A DNA stretch of 64,000 nucleotides from NCBI RefSeq assembly GCF_035594035.1, contig NZ_CP141588.1, positions 1 to 64,000 on the forward strand, written 5' to 3'. The notes beneath the pieces are model-generated. The model was not told the origin of the DNA. It ran no database searches and worked only from the letters and a program-made list of their open reading frames with translations. Shown here piece after piece: positions 36,611-49,176 of this stretch. How positions within the stretch are numbered: the stretch's first letter is position 1; every line of letters starts with the position of its first letter. Origin of the DNA: Sphingomonas sp. LY54. Its GTDB lineage: Bacteria > Pseudomonadota > Alphaproteobacteria > Sphingomonadales > Sphingomonadaceae. The translations under genes and the position numbers were made by a program.

Positions 36611-37155
36611 TCCTCGATCCGCGGAGCGAAAATCCGCATCCGGCCGACCTGCAGCAGCCGGATCCGCGCTATTTCAACGAGCTCCAGGCCGAAGTGGCCG
36701 ACAAGGGCTTCCTCGTCACCTCGACCGAGGACTTGTTCACCTGGGCCCGCACCGGCTCTTTGTGGTGGATGACGTTCGGCCTCGCCTGCTGCGCGGTCGA
36801 GATGATCCACGTCAACATGCCGCGCTACGATCTGGAGCGGTTCGGGGCGGCCCCGCGCGCAAGCCCGCGCCAGTCGGACGTGATGATCGTCGCCGGCACC
36901 CTCTGCAACAAGATGGCTCCGGCTCTGCGCCGCGTTTACGACCAGATGTCGGAACCGCGCTACGTCATCTCGATGGGCAGCTGCGCCAATGGCGGCGGCT
37001 ATTACCATTACAGCTATTCGGTGGTGCGCGGCTGCGACCGGATCGTGCCGGTCGACATCTACGTCCCGGGCTGTCCGCCGACCGCCGAGGCTCTCCTCTA
37101 CGGTATCATGCAGCTGCAGCGTAAAATTCGCCGCGAAGGCACGATCGAGCGTTGA
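36601..37155 (+). CDS. nuoB: NADH-quinone oxidoreductase subunit B
   Basis: A 184-residue peripheral-arm subunit that carries iron-sulfur cluster N2, the last donor to quinone. Cysteine ligands visible: tandem Cys in LACCAVEM, Cys in GSCANGGG and Cys in VPGCPPTAE. The start [14 protein letters not shown] overlaps nuoA by 10 bases; the stop TGA overlaps the nuoC start (TTGATG). Confidence 0.97.
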   Translation: MGVILDPRSENPHPADLQQPDPRYFNELQAEVADKGFLVTSTEDLFTWARTGSLWWMTFGLACCAVEMIHVNMPRYDLERFGAAPRASPRQSDVMIVAGTLCNKMAPALRRVYDQMSEPRYVISMGSCANGGGYYHYSYSVVRGCDRIVPVDIYVPGCPPTAEALLYGIMQLQRKIRREGTIER

Positions 37156-37832
37156 TGATGCACAATTCCGCACCCAGGGTCGCTCCGCGCGACGGCATTC
37201 TTGACGAGGTGAAGGCGGCCATCGGCGACGCCCTCCTCGCCGCCAAGCATGCCGCGTTCGAGGATTCGATCACCGTCCGCCGCGAGAGCATCGTCGACGT
37301 CTGCCGCGTGCTGCGCGACCAGTTCGAATATCAGCAGCTGATGGAGATCGCCGGGGTCGACTATCCCGAGCGCGCCGAGCGTTTCGAGGTGGTCTATCAC
37401 CTGCTTTCGGTCACCAGGAACCACCGCATCCGCGTCCGCGTCCTCACCGACGAGGACAAGCCGGTGCCGTCCGTGACGGGCCTGTGGCCGGTCGCCGGCT
37501 GGCTCGAGCGCGAAGTGTTCGACATGTACGGCGTGCTTTTCGAGGGCAATGACGACCTGCGCCGCATCCTCACCGATTACGGCTTCCGCGGCCATCCCCA
37601 GCGCCGCGACTTCCCGCTGACCGGCTATGTCGAGATGCGCTATTCTGAAGAGCAGAAGCGCGTCGTCTACGAGCCGGTCCGGCTTGCCCAGGACTTCCGC
37701 AGCTTCGACTTCCTGAGCCCGTGGGAAGGCGCGGAATATATCCTTCCCGGCGACGAGAAGGTGCAGCCCCAGCAGGCCGGCGCCCCGAGCCCGGTAAAGG
37801 CGGACGACAAAGCCGCCGAGGTAAAGAAATGA
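37155..37832 (+). CDS. nuoC: NADH-quinone oxidoreductase subunit C
   Basis: A 225-residue peripheral-arm subunit (30-kDa family). The conserved core has [22 protein letters not shown] and [24 protein letters not shown] (in parts: [24 protein letters not shown]). It carries a short Lys/Ala-rich C-terminal tail. Separate nuoC and nuoD are usual in alphaproteobacteria, unlike the fused enteric form. Start ATG 37155 or 37158; the stop overlaps nuoD (ATGA). Confidence 0.96.
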   Translation: MMHNSAPRVAPRDGILDEVKAAIGDALLAAKHAAFEDSITVRRESIVDVCRVLRDQFEYQQLMEIAGVDYPERAERFEVVYHLLSVTRNHRIRVRVLTDEDKPVPSVTGLWPVAGWLEREVFDMYGVLFEGNDDLRRILTDYGFRGHPQRRDFPLTGYVEMRYSEEQKRVVYEPVRLAQDFRSFDFLSPWEGAEYILPGDEKVQPQQAGAPSPVKADDKAAEVKK

Positions 37833-39058
37833 CCGATTCCGCCATTCAGGAGCGCATCGAGCGCGAGGGCATCAGCCCGAGCGAAGCCGAGATCGCCAAC
37901 TACACGATCAACTTCGGCCCGCAGCATCCGGCGGCGCACGGCGTGTTGCGCCTGATCCTCGAACTCGACGGCGAGATCGTCGAGCGCGTCGATCCGCACG
38001 TGGGCCTGCTCCATCGCGGCACTGAGAAGCTCTGCGAATACAAGACCTACTTGCAGGCTTTGCCCTATTTCGACCGGCTCGATTACGTTTCGCCGATGAG
38101 CATGGAGCACAGCTACGTGCTCGCCATCGAGAAGCTGCTCGACCTCGAAGTGCCGCTCCGCGCGCAATATCTGCGCGTCTTCTTCGCCGAGATGACCCGC
38201 ATCTCGAACCATCTGCTCAACATCGGCAGCCACGTCATGGACGTCGGCGCGATGACGCCGAACCTGTGGCTGTTCGAGCTGCGCGAAGACCTCATGAACT
38301 TTTCGGAGCGCGCGTCCGGCGCCCGCATGCACGCGGCCTATTTCCGGCCCGGCGGCGTCCATCAGGACGTGCCGCTGAAGCTCCTCACCGACATTGCCGA
38401 CTGGCTCGACAATCGCCTGCCGGTCCTGTTCGAGGACGCGCTCAGCCTCGTCATCGACAACCGCATCTTCAAGCAGCGCAACGTCGACATCGCCGTGGTG
38501 TCGAAGGCGGACGCTCTGGCCTGGGGCTTCTCCGGTCCGATGATCCGCGCCGCGGGCATTCCCTGGGACATCCGCAAGTCGCAGCCCTACGACGTCTACG
38601 AGCGGATGGAGTTCGACATTCCGGTCGGCACCAAGGGCGATTGCTACGACCGCATGATGGTCCGCTGCGAGGAGGTGCGCCAATCCGCGCGCATCATGAA
38701 GCAGTGCCTCGCGCAGATGCCGGAAGGCCCGGTGCTGACGCTCGACCGCAAGGTCGCGCCGCCGCGCCGCGCCGAGATGAAGCAGTCGATGGAAGCGCTC
38801 ATCCACCACTTCAAGCTCTACACCGAGGGCTTCCACGTGCCGGAAGGCGAGGTCTACGTCGCGACCGAGAGCCCGAAGGGCGAGTTCGGCGTCTACCTGG
38901 TCTCGGACGGCTCCAACAAGCCGTACCGCGTCAAGATCCGCCCGACCGCCTTCAGTCACCTGCAGGCGATGGACTTCATGACCAGGGGCCACATGCTCGC
39001 CGACGCCACCGCGATCCTCGGCGCCATGGATATCGTTTTCGGGGAGTGCGACCGCTGA
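37829..39058 (+). CDS. nuoD: NADH-quinone oxidoreductase subunit D
   Basis: A 409-residue 49-kDa-type subunit, related to the large subunit of NiFe hydrogenases, which forms the quinone pocket with Nuo[22 protein letters not shown] holds the conserved quinone-contact His (in parts: [10 protein letters not shown]). Further on are [11 protein letters not shown] and the C-terminal [18 protein letters not shown]. It overlaps nuoC by ATGA and nuoE by TGATG. Confidence 0.97.
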   Translation: MTDSAIQERIEREGISPSEAEIANYTINFGPQHPAAHGVLRLILELDGEIVERVDPHVGLLHRGTEKLCEYKTYLQALPYFDRLDYVSPMSMEHSYVLAIEKLLDLEVPLRAQYLRVFFAEMTRISNHLLNIGSHVMDVGAMTPNLWLFELREDLMNFSERASGARMHAAYFRPGGVHQDVPLKLLTDIADWLDNRLPVLFEDALSLVIDNRIFKQRNVDIAVVSKADALAWGFSGPMIRAAGIPWDIRKSQPYDVYERMEFDIPVGTKGDCYDRMMVRCEEVRQSARIMKQCLAQMPEGPVLTLDRKVAPPRRAEMKQSMEALIHHFKLYTEGFHVPEGEVYVATESPKGEFGVYLVSDGSNKPYRVKIRPTAFSHLQAMDFMTRGHMLADATAILGAMDIVFGECDR

Positions 39059-39722
39059 TGGCCGGCCCAACCAACGTTCCTGACATCGAAGAAGTCCGCG
39101 CCCGCTGGGGCGGCTTCGCCTGGACAGCCGACAACGAGAAGCAGGCCCAGGTGATCATCGGCCGCTACCCGCCGGGTCGCCAGCACAGCGCTCTGCTGCC
39201 CTTGCTCGATCTCGCCCAGCGCCAGGTCGGCGCTGAGACGCAGACGCAGGGCTGGCTGCCGGTGCCGGTGATCGAATATGTCGCCGCGTATCTCGATATG
39301 CCCTACATGCGGGCCTACGAGGTCGTGACCTTCTACACGATGTACAATCTGGCGCCAGTCGGCCGCCACCACGTCCAAGTGTGCGGCACCACGCCGTGCA
39401 TGCTGCGCGGCTCCGACGACGTTCTGGAGGCCTGCTACAAGAAGGGTCTGAAGAAGGGCGCGACAACCGAAGACGGCCTGTTCACCTTGACCGAGGTCGA
39501 GTGCCTCGGCGCCTGCGCCAACGCGCCGATGGTCCAGATCAACGACGACAATTACGAAGATCTCACGTTCGACAGCATCACTGCGGTCCTCGAGGCGCTG
39601 GCGCGGGGCGAAACGCCCAAGGCCGGGCCGCAGATTGCGCGCCAGACCAGCGCGCCCGCGACCGGCGTCACCAGCCTGCCGGAGATGGTCGGCGAGAACC
39701 ACGATTACCGGGGGCAGTGGAA

Positions 39723-39726
<4 letters not shown>
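39058..39726 (+). CDS. nuoE: NADH-quinone oxidoreductase subunit E
   Basis: A 222-residue 24-kDa-type subunit with a 2Fe-2S cluster (N1a). Cysteine ligands: CGTTPC, then [10 protein letters not shown]. The N-terminal helical region is normal. The C-terminal 40 residues (Ala/Pro-rich, ending HDYRGQWK) form the extension often seen in alphaproteobacterial NuoE. It overlaps nuoF by ATGA. Confidence 0.97.
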
Positions 39727-41027
<1,301 letters not shown>

Positions 41028-41029
41028 TT

Positions 41030-43036
41030 ATGCCTACGGTTAAAGTAGACGGCATCGAAGTAGAGGTCCCGCAGGGCGCCACCGTGCTCCAGGCGTGCGA
41101 ACTGGCCGGCAAGGAAATCCCGCGCTTCTGCTATCATGAGCGGCTGTCGATCGCCGGCAACTGCCGCATGTGCCTGGTCGAAGTGAAGCCCGGCCCCCCC
41201 AAGCCGCAGGCGAGCTGTGCGCTGCCCGCGGCGGACGGCCAGGAAATCACCACCATGTCGCCGATGGTCAAGAAGGCGCGCGAAGGGGTGATGGAGTTCC
41301 TGCTCATCAACCACCCGCTCGACTGTCCGATCTGCGACCAGGGCGGCGAATGCGACCTGCAGGACCAGTCGATCGCTTATGGCCGCGGCCATTCGCGTTT
41401 CGCCGAGAACAAGCGCGCGGTCACCGAGAAATATATGGGTCCGGTCGTGAAGACCGTGATGACCCGCTGCATCCAGTGCACGCGCTGCATCCGCTTCGCC
41501 GAGGAAGTTGCCGGCGTCGAGGAGATCGGCGCGATCGGCCGCGGCGAGAACATGCAGATCACGTCCTACCTCGAAAAGACGCTCACCACCGAGCTTTCGG
41601 GCAACGTCGTCGATCTCTGCCCGGTCGGCGCGCTGACCTCGAAGCCCTATACATTCGAGGCGCGCCCCTGGGAGCTGCGCAAGGTCCCGGCGATCGACGT
41701 CATGGACGCGGTCGGCACCAACATCCGCCTCGACGCGCGTCTGCGCGAGGTGATGCGCGCGCTTCCGCGGATCAACGAGGACGTCAACGAGGAATGGGCG
41801 CACGACAAGACGCGCCACGCGGTCGACGGCCTCGTCCGCAACCGCCTCGACCGCCCCTGGGTGCGCCGCAACGGCAAGCTCGAGGCCGCGACCTGGGAAG
41901 AGGCGTTCGCCGTAATCGCCACGCAGCTCAAGGGCGCCACCGGTGACCAGGTCGCCGCGATCGCCGGCGACCTGCAGGAAGTGGAATCCGTCTACGCCAC
42001 GAAGGCGCTGCTCCAGGCCTACGGTTCGTCGCTGCACGAATGCCGCCAGGACGGCGCCCGGTTCGACGTCTCGAGCCCCGCTTCCTATCGCTTCAACGCG
42101 ACCATCGCCGGCATCGAGATGGCGGGCGCGATCCTGCTGGTCGGCTCCAACCCGCGCTGGGAAGCGCCGTTGGTCAACACCCGCATCCGCAAGGCAATCA
42201 AGGCCGGCGCCAAGGTGTTCCACATCGGCCCTGCGGTCGATCTCACCTACCCGGTCACGCATCTCGGCACCGATCTCTCGGTCCTATCGAAGCTGCCGCA
42301 GGAAGTCGCCGACCTGTTCGCCGCTGCCGCCAACCCGGCGGTGATCGTCGGCATGGGCGCGCTGACGATCGACGGTGCCTATGAGGCCTTGCGCGCCGCG
42401 GCCGCGACGCTCGGCGCCAGCTTCAGCCTGCTCCACACCGCCGCCGCCCGCGTGGGCGCGCTCGATCTCGGCTTCGTCACCGACGGCGGCGTGGACGCGA
42501 TCCGCGCGCGGGCAGGAGATCTGAAGGCCCTGTTCCTGCTCGGCGTCGACGAGACCGATTTGTCGGCCTTCGCCAAGACCTTCACCGTCTATATCGGCTC
42601 GCACGGCGATGCCGGCGTGCAAGTGGCGGACGTGATCCTGCCGGCCGCCGCTTATTCGGAAAAGCACGGCACCTGGGTCAACCTCGAAGGCCGCGTGCAA
42701 TTCTCCGAGCGCGCCGTCTTCCCGCCGGGCGAGGCCCGCGAGGATTGGACGATCCTGCGCGCTTTGTCCGACGTGCTCGGCAAGAAGCTCCCGTTCGACA
42801 ACCTGTCGCAGCTCCACGCCGCGATCGGCGCCGCCCACCCGCATCTCACCACGCCGGGCCTCAGCCCGGTCGCGCCGCTCGGCACGCCGGCTAGCGCGCC
42901 GAAGGTGGCGGGTGAGATCGTCTATCCGATCCAGGACTTCTATCTGACCAACCCGATCGCGCGCTCGTCGCCGACGCTGCAGCGTTGTTCGGCCGAAATC
43001 CTCCACGGCCAGGACTTCGCGGAGGCCGCAGAATGA
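41030..43036 (+). CDS. nuoG: NADH-quinone oxidoreductase subunit G
   Basis: A 668-residue 75-kDa-type subunit. The N-terminal ferredoxin domain has [15 protein letters not shown] and a further Cys (2Fe-2S). The His-Cys cluster is [18 protein letters not shown], and the 4Fe-4S ligands are in [13 protein letters not shown] and VDLCPVGAL. The C-terminal molybdopterin-oxidoreductase-like domain lacks cofactor function in this family. It overlaps nuoH by ATGA. Confidence 0.97.
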   Translation: MPTVKVDGIEVEVPQGATVLQACELAGKEIPRFCYHERLSIAGNCRMCLVEVKPGPPKPQASCALPAADGQEITTMSPMVKKAREGVMEFLLINHPLDCPICDQGGECDLQDQSIAYGRGHSRFAENKRAVTEKYMGPVVKTVMTRCIQCTRCIRFAEEVAGVEEIGAIGRGENMQITSYLEKTLTTELSGNVVDLCPVGALTSKPYTFEARPWELRKVPAIDVMDAVGTNIRLDARLREVMRALPRINEDVNEEWAHDKTRHAVDGLVRNRLDRPWVRRNGKLEAATWEEAFAVIATQLKGATGDQVAAIAGDLQEVESVYATKALLQAYGSSLHECRQDGARFDVSSPASYRFNATIAGIEMAGAILLVGSNPRWEAPLVNTRIRKAIKAGAKVFHIGPAVDLTYPVTHLGTDLSVLSKLPQEVADLFAAAANPAVIVGMGALTIDGAYEALRAAAATLGASFSLLHTAAARVGALDLGFVTDGGVDAIRARAGDLKALFLLGVDETDLSAFAKTFTVYIGSHGDAGVQVADVILPAAAYSEKHGTWVNLEGRVQFSERAVFPPGEAREDWTILRALSDVLGKKLPFDNLSQLHAAIGAAHPHLTTPGLSPVAPLGTPASAPKVAGEIVYPIQDFYLTNPIARSSPTLQRCSAEILHGQDFAEAAE

Positions 43037-44160
43037 CTGAATGGTTCCAGGGTACGCTCGGCTACGGCTTCGGCTGGTTTGTCGCGACCCTCATCCTGAT
43101 CCTCATGATCGCGCTGCCGCTGATGCTGGCGGTGGCGATGATCATCTATGCCGACCGCAAGATCTGGGCGTCGATGGCGCTGCGCCGCGGCCCCAACGTG
43201 GTCGGCCCGTTCGGCCTGCTGCAGAGCTTTGCCGACGGCCTCAAGGTCTTCTTGAAGGAGACCATCATCCCGTCGGCGGCCAATCGCGGCCTCTTCATCC
43301 TCGCGCCGATCATCACCTTCACGGTGGCGCTGATCGCCTGGGCGGTGATCCCGTTCGGGCCGGACATGGTGCTCGCCGACATCAATGTCGGCCTGCTCTA
43401 CATCCTCGCCGTCTCGTCGCTCGGCGTCTACGGCGTGATCATCGCCGGCTGGGCGTCCAACTCGAAATATCCGTTCTACTCGGCGCTCCGCGCGGCCGCG
43501 CAGATGGTGAGCTACGAGGTCTCGATCGGCTTCATCCTGATCTCGGTGATCCTGTTCGCCGGCACCTTCAACCTGCAGGGCATCATCGCCGCGCAGCAGA
43601 GCCACGCTCTGTTCTTCAACGGCTTTGGCTTCAATCCTTTGCTGTTCCCGATGGCGGTGATCTTCCTGATCTCGGCCATGGCCGAGACGGCGCGCGCGCC
43701 GTTCGACCTCACCGAGGCGGAGAGCGAGCTCGTCGCCGGCTACCAGACCGAATACAGCTCGATGAGCTTCGCGCTCTTCTGGCTCGGCGAATATGGCAAC
43801 GTCCTGCTGATGTGCGGCCTCAACGCCGTGCTTTTCTGGGGCGGATGGCTGCCGCCGATCGATTGGGCACCGCTCTACGTGGTGCCGGGCATCGTCTGGT
43901 TCTTCGCCAAGATCTTCGTCTTCTTCTTCATCTTCAGCTGGGTGAAGGCGACGGTCCCGCGGTTCCGCTACGACCAGCTGATGCGTCTCGGCTGGAAGAT
44001 CTTCCTGCCCATCTCTTTGCTCTGGGTGTTCCTGGTGTCGGGCTATCTCGTCCTCACCAAGGAACCGTGCCCCGCAGGCGTTCGCTCGGTCGTCACCAGC
44101 TCCGACAATTTCCACCCGTCGTGCAGGGTGCCGACGCTCAACAATGGTCGCACATCATGA
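43033..44160 (+). CDS. nuoH: NADH-quinone oxidoreductase subunit H
   Basis: A 375-residue membrane subunit that links the quinone cavity to the proton pumps. Eight helices; conserved [48 protein letters not shown] (in parts: [14 protein letters not shown]) and [17 protein letters not shown]. The last 30 residues (from about residue 343, Cys/Ser/Thr-rich) follow the final helix and are not a segment I recognise in other NuoH; they overlap the nuoI start. Confidence 0.96.
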   Translation: MTEWFQGTLGYGFGWFVATLILILMIALPLMLAVAMIIYADRKIWASMALRRGPNVVGPFGLLQSFADGLKVFLKETIIPSAANRGLFILAPIITFTVALIAWAVIPFGPDMVLADINVGLLYILAVSSLGVYGVIIAGWASNSKYPFYSALRAAAQMVSYEVSIGFILISVILFAGTFNLQGIIAAQQSHALFFNGFGFNPLLFPMAVIFLISAMAETARAPFDLTEAESELVAGYQTEYSSMSFALFWLGEYGNVLLMCGLNAVLFWGGWLPPIDWAPLYVVPGIVWFFAKIFVFFFIFSWVKATVPRFRYDQLMRLGWKIFLPISLLWVFLVSGYLVLTKEPCPAGVRSVVTSSDNFHPSCRVPTLNNGRTS

Positions 44161-44639
44161 TCGCGCACTGGATCAAATCCTTCTTCCTCTGGGAGTTCGT
44201 GACGGCGCACTGGCTGACCCTGAAGTATTTCTTCAAGGCCAAGGCGACGATCAACTACCCGTTCGAGAAAAACCCGCTCTCGCCGCGCTTCCGCGGTGAG
44301 CATGCGCTGCGCCGTTATCCCAACGGCGAGGAACGCTGCATCGCATGCAAATTGTGCGAAGCGGTGTGCCCGGCGCTGGCGATCACGATCGAGGCCGAAC
44401 CGCGCGAGGACGGCAGCCGCCGCACGACGCGCTACGACATCGACATGACCAAGTGCATCTTCTGCGGCTTCTGCCAGGAAGCCTGTCCGGTCGACGCCAT
44501 CGTCGAAGGGCCGAACTTCGAATATGCGACCGAAACCCGCGAGGAGCTCATCTACGACAAGACGAAGCTTCTCGAGAATGGCGACAAGTGGGAGCGGGCT
44601 TTGGCCGCGAACATTGCCGCCGACGCCCCTTACCGTTAA
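44157..44639 (+). CDS. nuoI: NADH-quinone oxidoreductase subunit I
   Basis: A 160-residue ferredoxin-type subunit with two 4Fe-4S clusters (N6a/N6b). Both ligand sets are complete: [12 protein letters not shown] and [12 protein letters not shown]. It connects NuoG to NuoB. The start overlaps the nuoH stop (ATGA). A 35-base gap follows before nuoJ, the widest inside the operon. Confidence 0.98.
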   Translation: MIAHWIKSFFLWEFVTAHWLTLKYFFKAKATINYPFEKNPLSPRFRGEHALRRYPNGEERCIACKLCEAVCPALAITIEAEPREDGSRRTTRYDIDMTKCIFCGFCQEACPVDAIVEGPNFEYATETREELIYDKTKLLENGDKWERALAANIAADAPYR

Positions 44640-44674
44640 GCCGCAGCCCGAATCCCAGGATACGAACCAGAACC

Positions 44675-45286
44675 GTGATTCAGACCATCGTCTTTTACCT
44701 GTTCGCCACCCTCGTCATCGCCTCCGGCGTCATGACGATCGCAGCGCGAAACCCGGTTCACAGCGTGCTGTGGCTCATCTTCGCTTTCTTCAACGCGGCG
44801 GGGCTGATGCTGCTCGTCGGCGCCGAGTTCATCGCGATGCTCCTCGTCATCGTCTATGTCGGCGCGGTCGCAGTGCTGTTCCTGTTCGTCGTGATGATGC
44901 TGGACGTCGATTTCGCCGCCCTGCGCGCGGGCTTCTCCAAATATCTGCCGCTGGGCTTGCTCCTCGCGCTGGCGCTGCTCGCTGAGATCGTCTTCGCGGT
45001 CGCGGCCTGGAACGCCGGCGGCATCGATACCGGGGTGAAGGCGGCGCCGATGAGCGGCGACACGCCGAACATCGCGCTGCTGGGCGAGGTGCTCTACACC
45101 CGCTATCTCTACGTCTTCGAGGCCGCCGGCCTGGTCCTGCTGGTCGCCATGATCGGCGCGATCGTGCTGACCCAGCGTACCCGCGGCGGCCTTCGTCCGC
45201 AAAACGTCTCCGAGCAGATCCGTCGCCGTCCCGAGGACGCGATCCGCAACATCGATCAGCCTTCGGGGCAGGGGGTGGAATTGTGA
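44675..45286 (+). CDS. nuoJ: NADH-quinone oxidoreductase subunit J
   Basis: A 203-residue membrane subunit with five helices. [21 protein letters not shown] and [26 protein letters not shown] (in parts: [18 protein letters not shown]) are diagnostic, including the pi-bulge helix region. The start is GTG 44675 ([10 protein letters not shown]). The longer frame upstream is a shadow of nuoI. The stop overlaps the nuoK start as GTGA. Confidence 0.96.
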   Translation: MIQTIVFYLFATLVIASGVMTIAARNPVHSVLWLIFAFFNAAGLMLLVGAEFIAMLLVIVYVGAVAVLFLFVVMMLDVDFAALRAGFSKYLPLGLLLALALLAEIVFAVAAWNAGGIDTGVKAAPMSGDTPNIALLGEVLYTRYLYVFEAAGLVLLVAMIGAIVLTQRTRGGLRPQNVSEQIRRRPEDAIRNIDQPSGQGVEL

Positions 45287-45588
45287 TCGGCCTCGGCCAT
45301 TATCTCGGCGTGGGGGCGATGCTGTTCGTCCTCGGCGTGTTCGGAATCTTCCTCAACCGGAAGAACGTCATCATCATCCTGATGGCGATCGAACTGATCC
45401 TGCTCGCCGTGAACATCAACCTCGTCGCCTTCTCGGCCTTCCTCGGCGACATGGTCGGCCAGGTCTTCGCGATGTTCGTGCTGACCGTCGCCGCCGCCGA
45501 GGCCGCCATCGGCCTTGCCATTCTCGTCATCTACTTCCGTGGCCGCGGCACGATCGCGGTCGACGACATCAATCAGATGAAGGGCTGA
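45283..45588 (+). CDS. nuoK: NADH-quinone oxidoreductase subunit K
   Basis: A 101-residue, three-helix antiporter-like subunit. [13 protein letters not shown] and [14 protein letters not shown] carry the two conserved Glu residues of the proton path. GTG start, overlapping the nuoJ stop by 4 bases. Complete. Confidence 0.97.
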   Translation: MIGLGHYLGVGAMLFVLGVFGIFLNRKNVIIILMAIELILLAVNINLVAFSAFLGDMVGQVFAMFVLTVAAAEAAIGLAILVIYFRGRGTIAVDDINQMKG

Positions 45589-45595
45589 CCCTCCC

Positions 45596-47638
45596 GTGAT
45601 CACGCTCATCGTCTTCCTGCCGCTTCTCGCGGCCATCGTCGCAGGGCTCGGCGGCCGCATCATCGGCGCCACCGCGTCCAAGCTCGTCACCACCGGCGCG
45701 CTGTTCGTCTCGGCGGCGCTCAGCTGGCCGATCTTCCTCGGTTTCCTGGCCGGCGACGCGACCGCCTATGTCGAGCCTGTCCTGGCCTTCATCCGTTCCG
45801 GCGATCTCGTCGTCGACTGGTCGCTGCGCGTCGATACGCTGACCGCGGTGATGCTGGTCGTGGTGACGACGGTCTCGTCGCTCGTCCATCTCTACAGCTG
45901 GGGCTATATGGCGGAGGATCCGTCGCAGCCCCGCTTCTTCGCCTATCTGTCGCTCTTCACCTTCGCGATGCTGATGCTCGTGACGGCCGACAATCTGGTG
46001 CAGATGTTCTTCGGCTGGGAAGGCGTCGGCCTAGCGTCCTATCTCCTGATCGGCTTCTGGTATCACAAGCCGTCGGCCAACGCGGCCGCGATCAAGGCCT
46101 TCGTCGTCAACCGCGTCGGCGATTTCGGCTTCCTGCTCGGTATTCTCGGCACCTTCCTGGTGTTCGGCACCGTCTCGATTCCCGAAATCCTCGCCGCCGC
46201 CCCGAACATGGCCGGCTCGACGATCGGCTTCCTCGGCGCGCGCGTCGACACGATGACCCTGCTCTGCATCCTGCTGTTCGTCGGCGCGATGGGCAAATCG
46301 GCGCAGCTCGGGCTCCACACCTGGCTCCCCGACGCGATGGAAGGCCCGACCCCGGTGTCGGCGCTGATCCACGCGGCGACGATGGTCACCGCCGGCGTGT
46401 TCATGGTGTGCCGCCTCTCGCCGATGTTCGAGGCGAGCGAGACCGCGCTCACAGTCGTCACCCTGGTCGGCGCCGCCACCGCCTTGTTCGCGGCCACGGT
46501 CGGCACCGTCCAGAACGACATCAAGCGCGTGATCGCTTATTCGACCTGCTCGCAGCTGGGCTACATGTTCTTCGCCGCCGGCGTCGGCGCCTACAATGCG
46601 GCGATGTTCCACCTGTTCACGCACGCCTTCTTCAAGGCGTTGCTGTTCCTCGGCGCCGGCTCGGTCATCCATGCCATGCACCACGAGCAGGACATGCGCT
46701 TCTACGGCGGCCTGCGTAAGGAAATCCCGCTGACCTTCTGGGGGATGATGGCCGGCACGCTCGCCATCACGGGCGTCGGCATCCTCGGCGTGTTCGGATT
46801 CGCCGGCTTCTATTCGAAGGACGCGATCATCGAGAGCGCGTTCGCGAGCGGCACGACGGCGGGCGGCCTCGCCTTCTTCGTCGGCGTGTTCGCGGCTCTG
46901 CTCACCAGCTTCTACAGCTGGCGCCTGATGTTCCTCACCTTCTGGGGCAAGCCGCGCTGGGCTGCGTCCGAGCATATCCAGCACGCGCTCCACGGCGATC
47001 ATGCCGATCATCCGGACGACGAAACCGCCGGCCACGAGCCGACCGGCCACGAGCGTTCGGTTGACCAGATCCCCGAGGGCAGTGGCGGCTACCACCCGCA
47101 CGAAAGCCCGTGGACGATGCTCGTGCCGCTGGCCGTTCTGTCGGTCGGCGCGATCTTAGCGGGCTGGCTGTTCCACCACGCCTTCCTCGAGGAGGAAGCG
47201 TTCTGGGCGGGCAGCCTCGCTTATGACGGCAATCTGATGCACGCGATGCACGAAGTGCCTCTGTGGGTGAAACTCTCGCCCGCCGTGGTAATGATCATCG
47301 GCCTGCTGATCGCCTACCAGGGCTATATCCGCGATACGTCGATGCCCCGCCGCTTCGTCGGGCACATGCGGATCCTGTACAATTTCCTGCTGCACAAATG
47401 GTATTTCGACGAGATCTACCACCTGCTGTTCGTCCGCCCGGCCTTCTGGTTTGGCCGCTTCTTCTGGAAGCAGGGTGACGAGGGCACGATCGACCGCTTC
47501 GGCCCTGACGGCGCCGCCGCTCTGGTCGCGTCCGGCAACAAGCTGACCGCCCGGCTCCAGTCCGGTTATGTATACACTTACGCGCTGGTGATGCTGATCG
47601 GCCTCACCGCCGCCGCTACCTGGGCCATGACCCGATGA
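45596..47638 (+). CDS. nuoL: NADH-quinone oxidoreductase subunit L
   Basis: A 680-residue Mrp-type antiporter subunit and the distal proton pump. Conserved core: [18 protein letters not shown] (Glu), [21 protein letters not shown] with TM7/8 Lys, and [18 protein letters not shown] His-rich loop ([20 protein letters not shown]) near residue 465 and a C-terminal lateral helix region follow. GTG start, 7 bases after nuoK. It overlaps nuoM by ATGA. Confidence 0.97.
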   Translation: MITLIVFLPLLAAIVAGLGGRIIGATASKLVTTGALFVSAALSWPIFLGFLAGDATAYVEPVLAFIRSGDLVVDWSLRVDTLTAVMLVVVTTVSSLVHLYSWGYMAEDPSQPRFFAYLSLFTFAMLMLVTADNLVQMFFGWEGVGLASYLLIGFWYHKPSANAAAIKAFVVNRVGDFGFLLGILGTFLVFGTVSIPEILAAAPNMAGSTIGFLGARVDTMTLLCILLFVGAMGKSAQLGLHTWLPDAMEGPTPVSALIHAATMVTAGVFMVCRLSPMFEASETALTVVTLVGAATALFAATVGTVQNDIKRVIAYSTCSQLGYMFFAAGVGAYNAAMFHLFTHAFFKALLFLGAGSVIHAMHHEQDMRFYGGLRKEIPLTFWGMMAGTLAITGVGILGVFGFAGFYSKDAIIESAFASGTTAGGLAFFVGVFAALLTSFYSWRLMFLTFWGKPRWAASEHIQHALHGDHADHPDDETAGHEPTGHERSVDQIPEGSGGYHPHESPWTMLVPLAVLSVGAILAGWLFHHAFLEEEAFWAGSLAYDGNLMHAMHEVPLWVKLSPAVVMIIGLLIAYQGYIRDTSMPRRFVGHMRILYNFLLHKWYFDEIYHLLFVRPAFWFGRFFWKQGDEGTIDRFGPDGAAALVASGNKLTARLQSGYVYTYALVMLIGLTAAATWAMTR

Positions 47639-49176
47639 ACGCTCTGGGCTTTCCCATTCTTTCGCTGATGTTGGCGGTGCCGTTCGTGGCCGCCATCCTC
47701 TGCCTGTACGTCAATGCCAACAGCGCCCGTTGGGTTGCCCTGATCGCCACCCTGATCGATCTCGCCCTCGGCGTCATGCTGTGGGTGAATTACGATATCG
47801 GCGGCGCGCAGTGGCAGTTCGTCGAATATGCGCCTGTGTTCGGCCGCTTCGCCTGGGCGCTCGGCATCGACGGCATCGCACTGATGCTGATCATGCTCTC
47901 GGTCTTCCTGATGCCGATCTGCATCGGCGCGAGCTGGGTGGCGATCGACAAGCGCGTGCCCGAATATATGGCGGCCTTCCTGCTGATGGAGGCGCTGATG
48001 ATCGGCGTGTTCGTCGCGCAGGATATCTTCCTGTTCTACATCATGTTCGAGGCCGGCCTCATCCCGATGTACCTGATCATCGGCATCTGGGGCGGTAAGG
48101 ACCGCATCTACGCGTCCTACAAATTCTTCCTCTACACGTTGCTCGGCTCGGTGCTGATGCTGATCGCGATGTTGTGGATGGTGAACTTCGCCGGCACGAC
48201 CTCGATCCCGGTTTTGCTCAACACTGATTTCCCGGTGGAGGCGCAGACCTGGCTCTGGCTCGCCTTCTTCGCTTCGTTCGCGGTCAAGATGCCGATGTGG
48301 CCGGTCCACACCTGGCTTCCCGACGCGCACGTCCAGGCGCCGACCGCGGGCTCGGTCATCCTCGCCGGCGTGCTGCTGAAGATGGGCGGCTACGGCTTCA
48401 TCCGCTTCTCGCTGCCGATGTTCCCGGAAGCTTCGGCGGAGCTGGTCTGGCTGATCATGGGCCTCAGCCTCGTCGCGGTGGTCTACACCTCGCTCGTCGC
48501 TCTGGTGCAGCAGGACATGAAGAAGCTGATCGCTTATTCGTCGGTCGCCCACATGGCGTTCGTCACGATCGGCCTGTTCGCGTTCAACCGCCAGGGCATT
48601 GAGGGCGCGCTGATCGTGATGCTCAGCCACGGCCTCGTTTCCGGCGCGCTCTTCCTCTGCGTCGGCGTGATCTACGATCGCCTGCACACCCGCGAGATCG
48701 GGCGCTACGGCGGCCTCGCCGACAACATGCCGGCCTACGCCCTCTTGTTCCTGTTCTTCACCATGGCCTCGATCGGCCTGCCGGGCACCAGCGGCTTCGT
48801 CGGCGAGTTCCTGAGCCTGATGGGCGCCTATGAGGCGAACAGCTGGGTGGCGTTCATCGCCTCCACCGGCCTCATCCTCGGCGCCGCCTACATGCTCTAC
48901 CTCTATTGGCGCGTCGTTTACGGCAAGCTCGACAAGCCCGACGTCGCCGCCATGCCGGACCTCAACCTGCGCGAGGTCGCCATCCTGGCGCCAATCGCCG
49001 CCGCCGTGCTCTGGATGGGCGTTTATCCGGAAAGCTTCCTGGCGCCGATGCGCAAGGATGTCGGCACGTTGCTCGCCCGCATCGAGCGCGCCAATCCGCC
49101 GGGCGACGCCCAGCTCACTGCCGGCAATCCCGCCGCCGCAGCCACTACTCACGAACCCGCAGCCGGAGCGCATTAA
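47635..49176 (+). CDS. nuoM: NADH-quinone oxidoreductase subunit M
   Basis: A 513-residue antiporter-like subunit. Conserved [21 protein letters not shown] (in parts: [14 protein letters not shown]), [20 protein letters not shown], and [12 protein letters not shown] with the channel Lys. The C-terminal tail after the last helix is Ala/Pro-rich. The stop TAA shares its last A with the nuoN ATG. Confidence 0.97.
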   Translation: MNALGFPILSLMLAVPFVAAILCLYVNANSARWVALIATLIDLALGVMLWVNYDIGGAQWQFVEYAPVFGRFAWALGIDGIALMLIMLSVFLMPICIGASWVAIDKRVPEYMAAFLLMEALMIGVFVAQDIFLFYIMFEAGLIPMYLIIGIWGGKDRIYASYKFFLYTLLGSVLMLIAMLWMVNFAGTTSIPVLLNTDFPVEAQTWLWLAFFASFAVKMPMWPVHTWLPDAHVQAPTAGSVILAGVLLKMGGYGFIRFSLPMFPEASAELVWLIMGLSLVAVVYTSLVALVQQDMKKLIAYSSVAHMAFVTIGLFAFNRQGIEGALIVMLSHGLVSGALFLCVGVIYDRLHTREIGRYGGLADNMPAYALLFLFFTMASIGLPGTSGFVGEFLSLMGAYEANSWVAFIASTGLILGAAYMLYLYWRVVYGKLDKPDVAAMPDLNLREVAILAPIAAAVLWMGVYPESFLAPMRKDVGTLLARIERANPPGDAQLTAGNPAAAATTHEPAAGAH

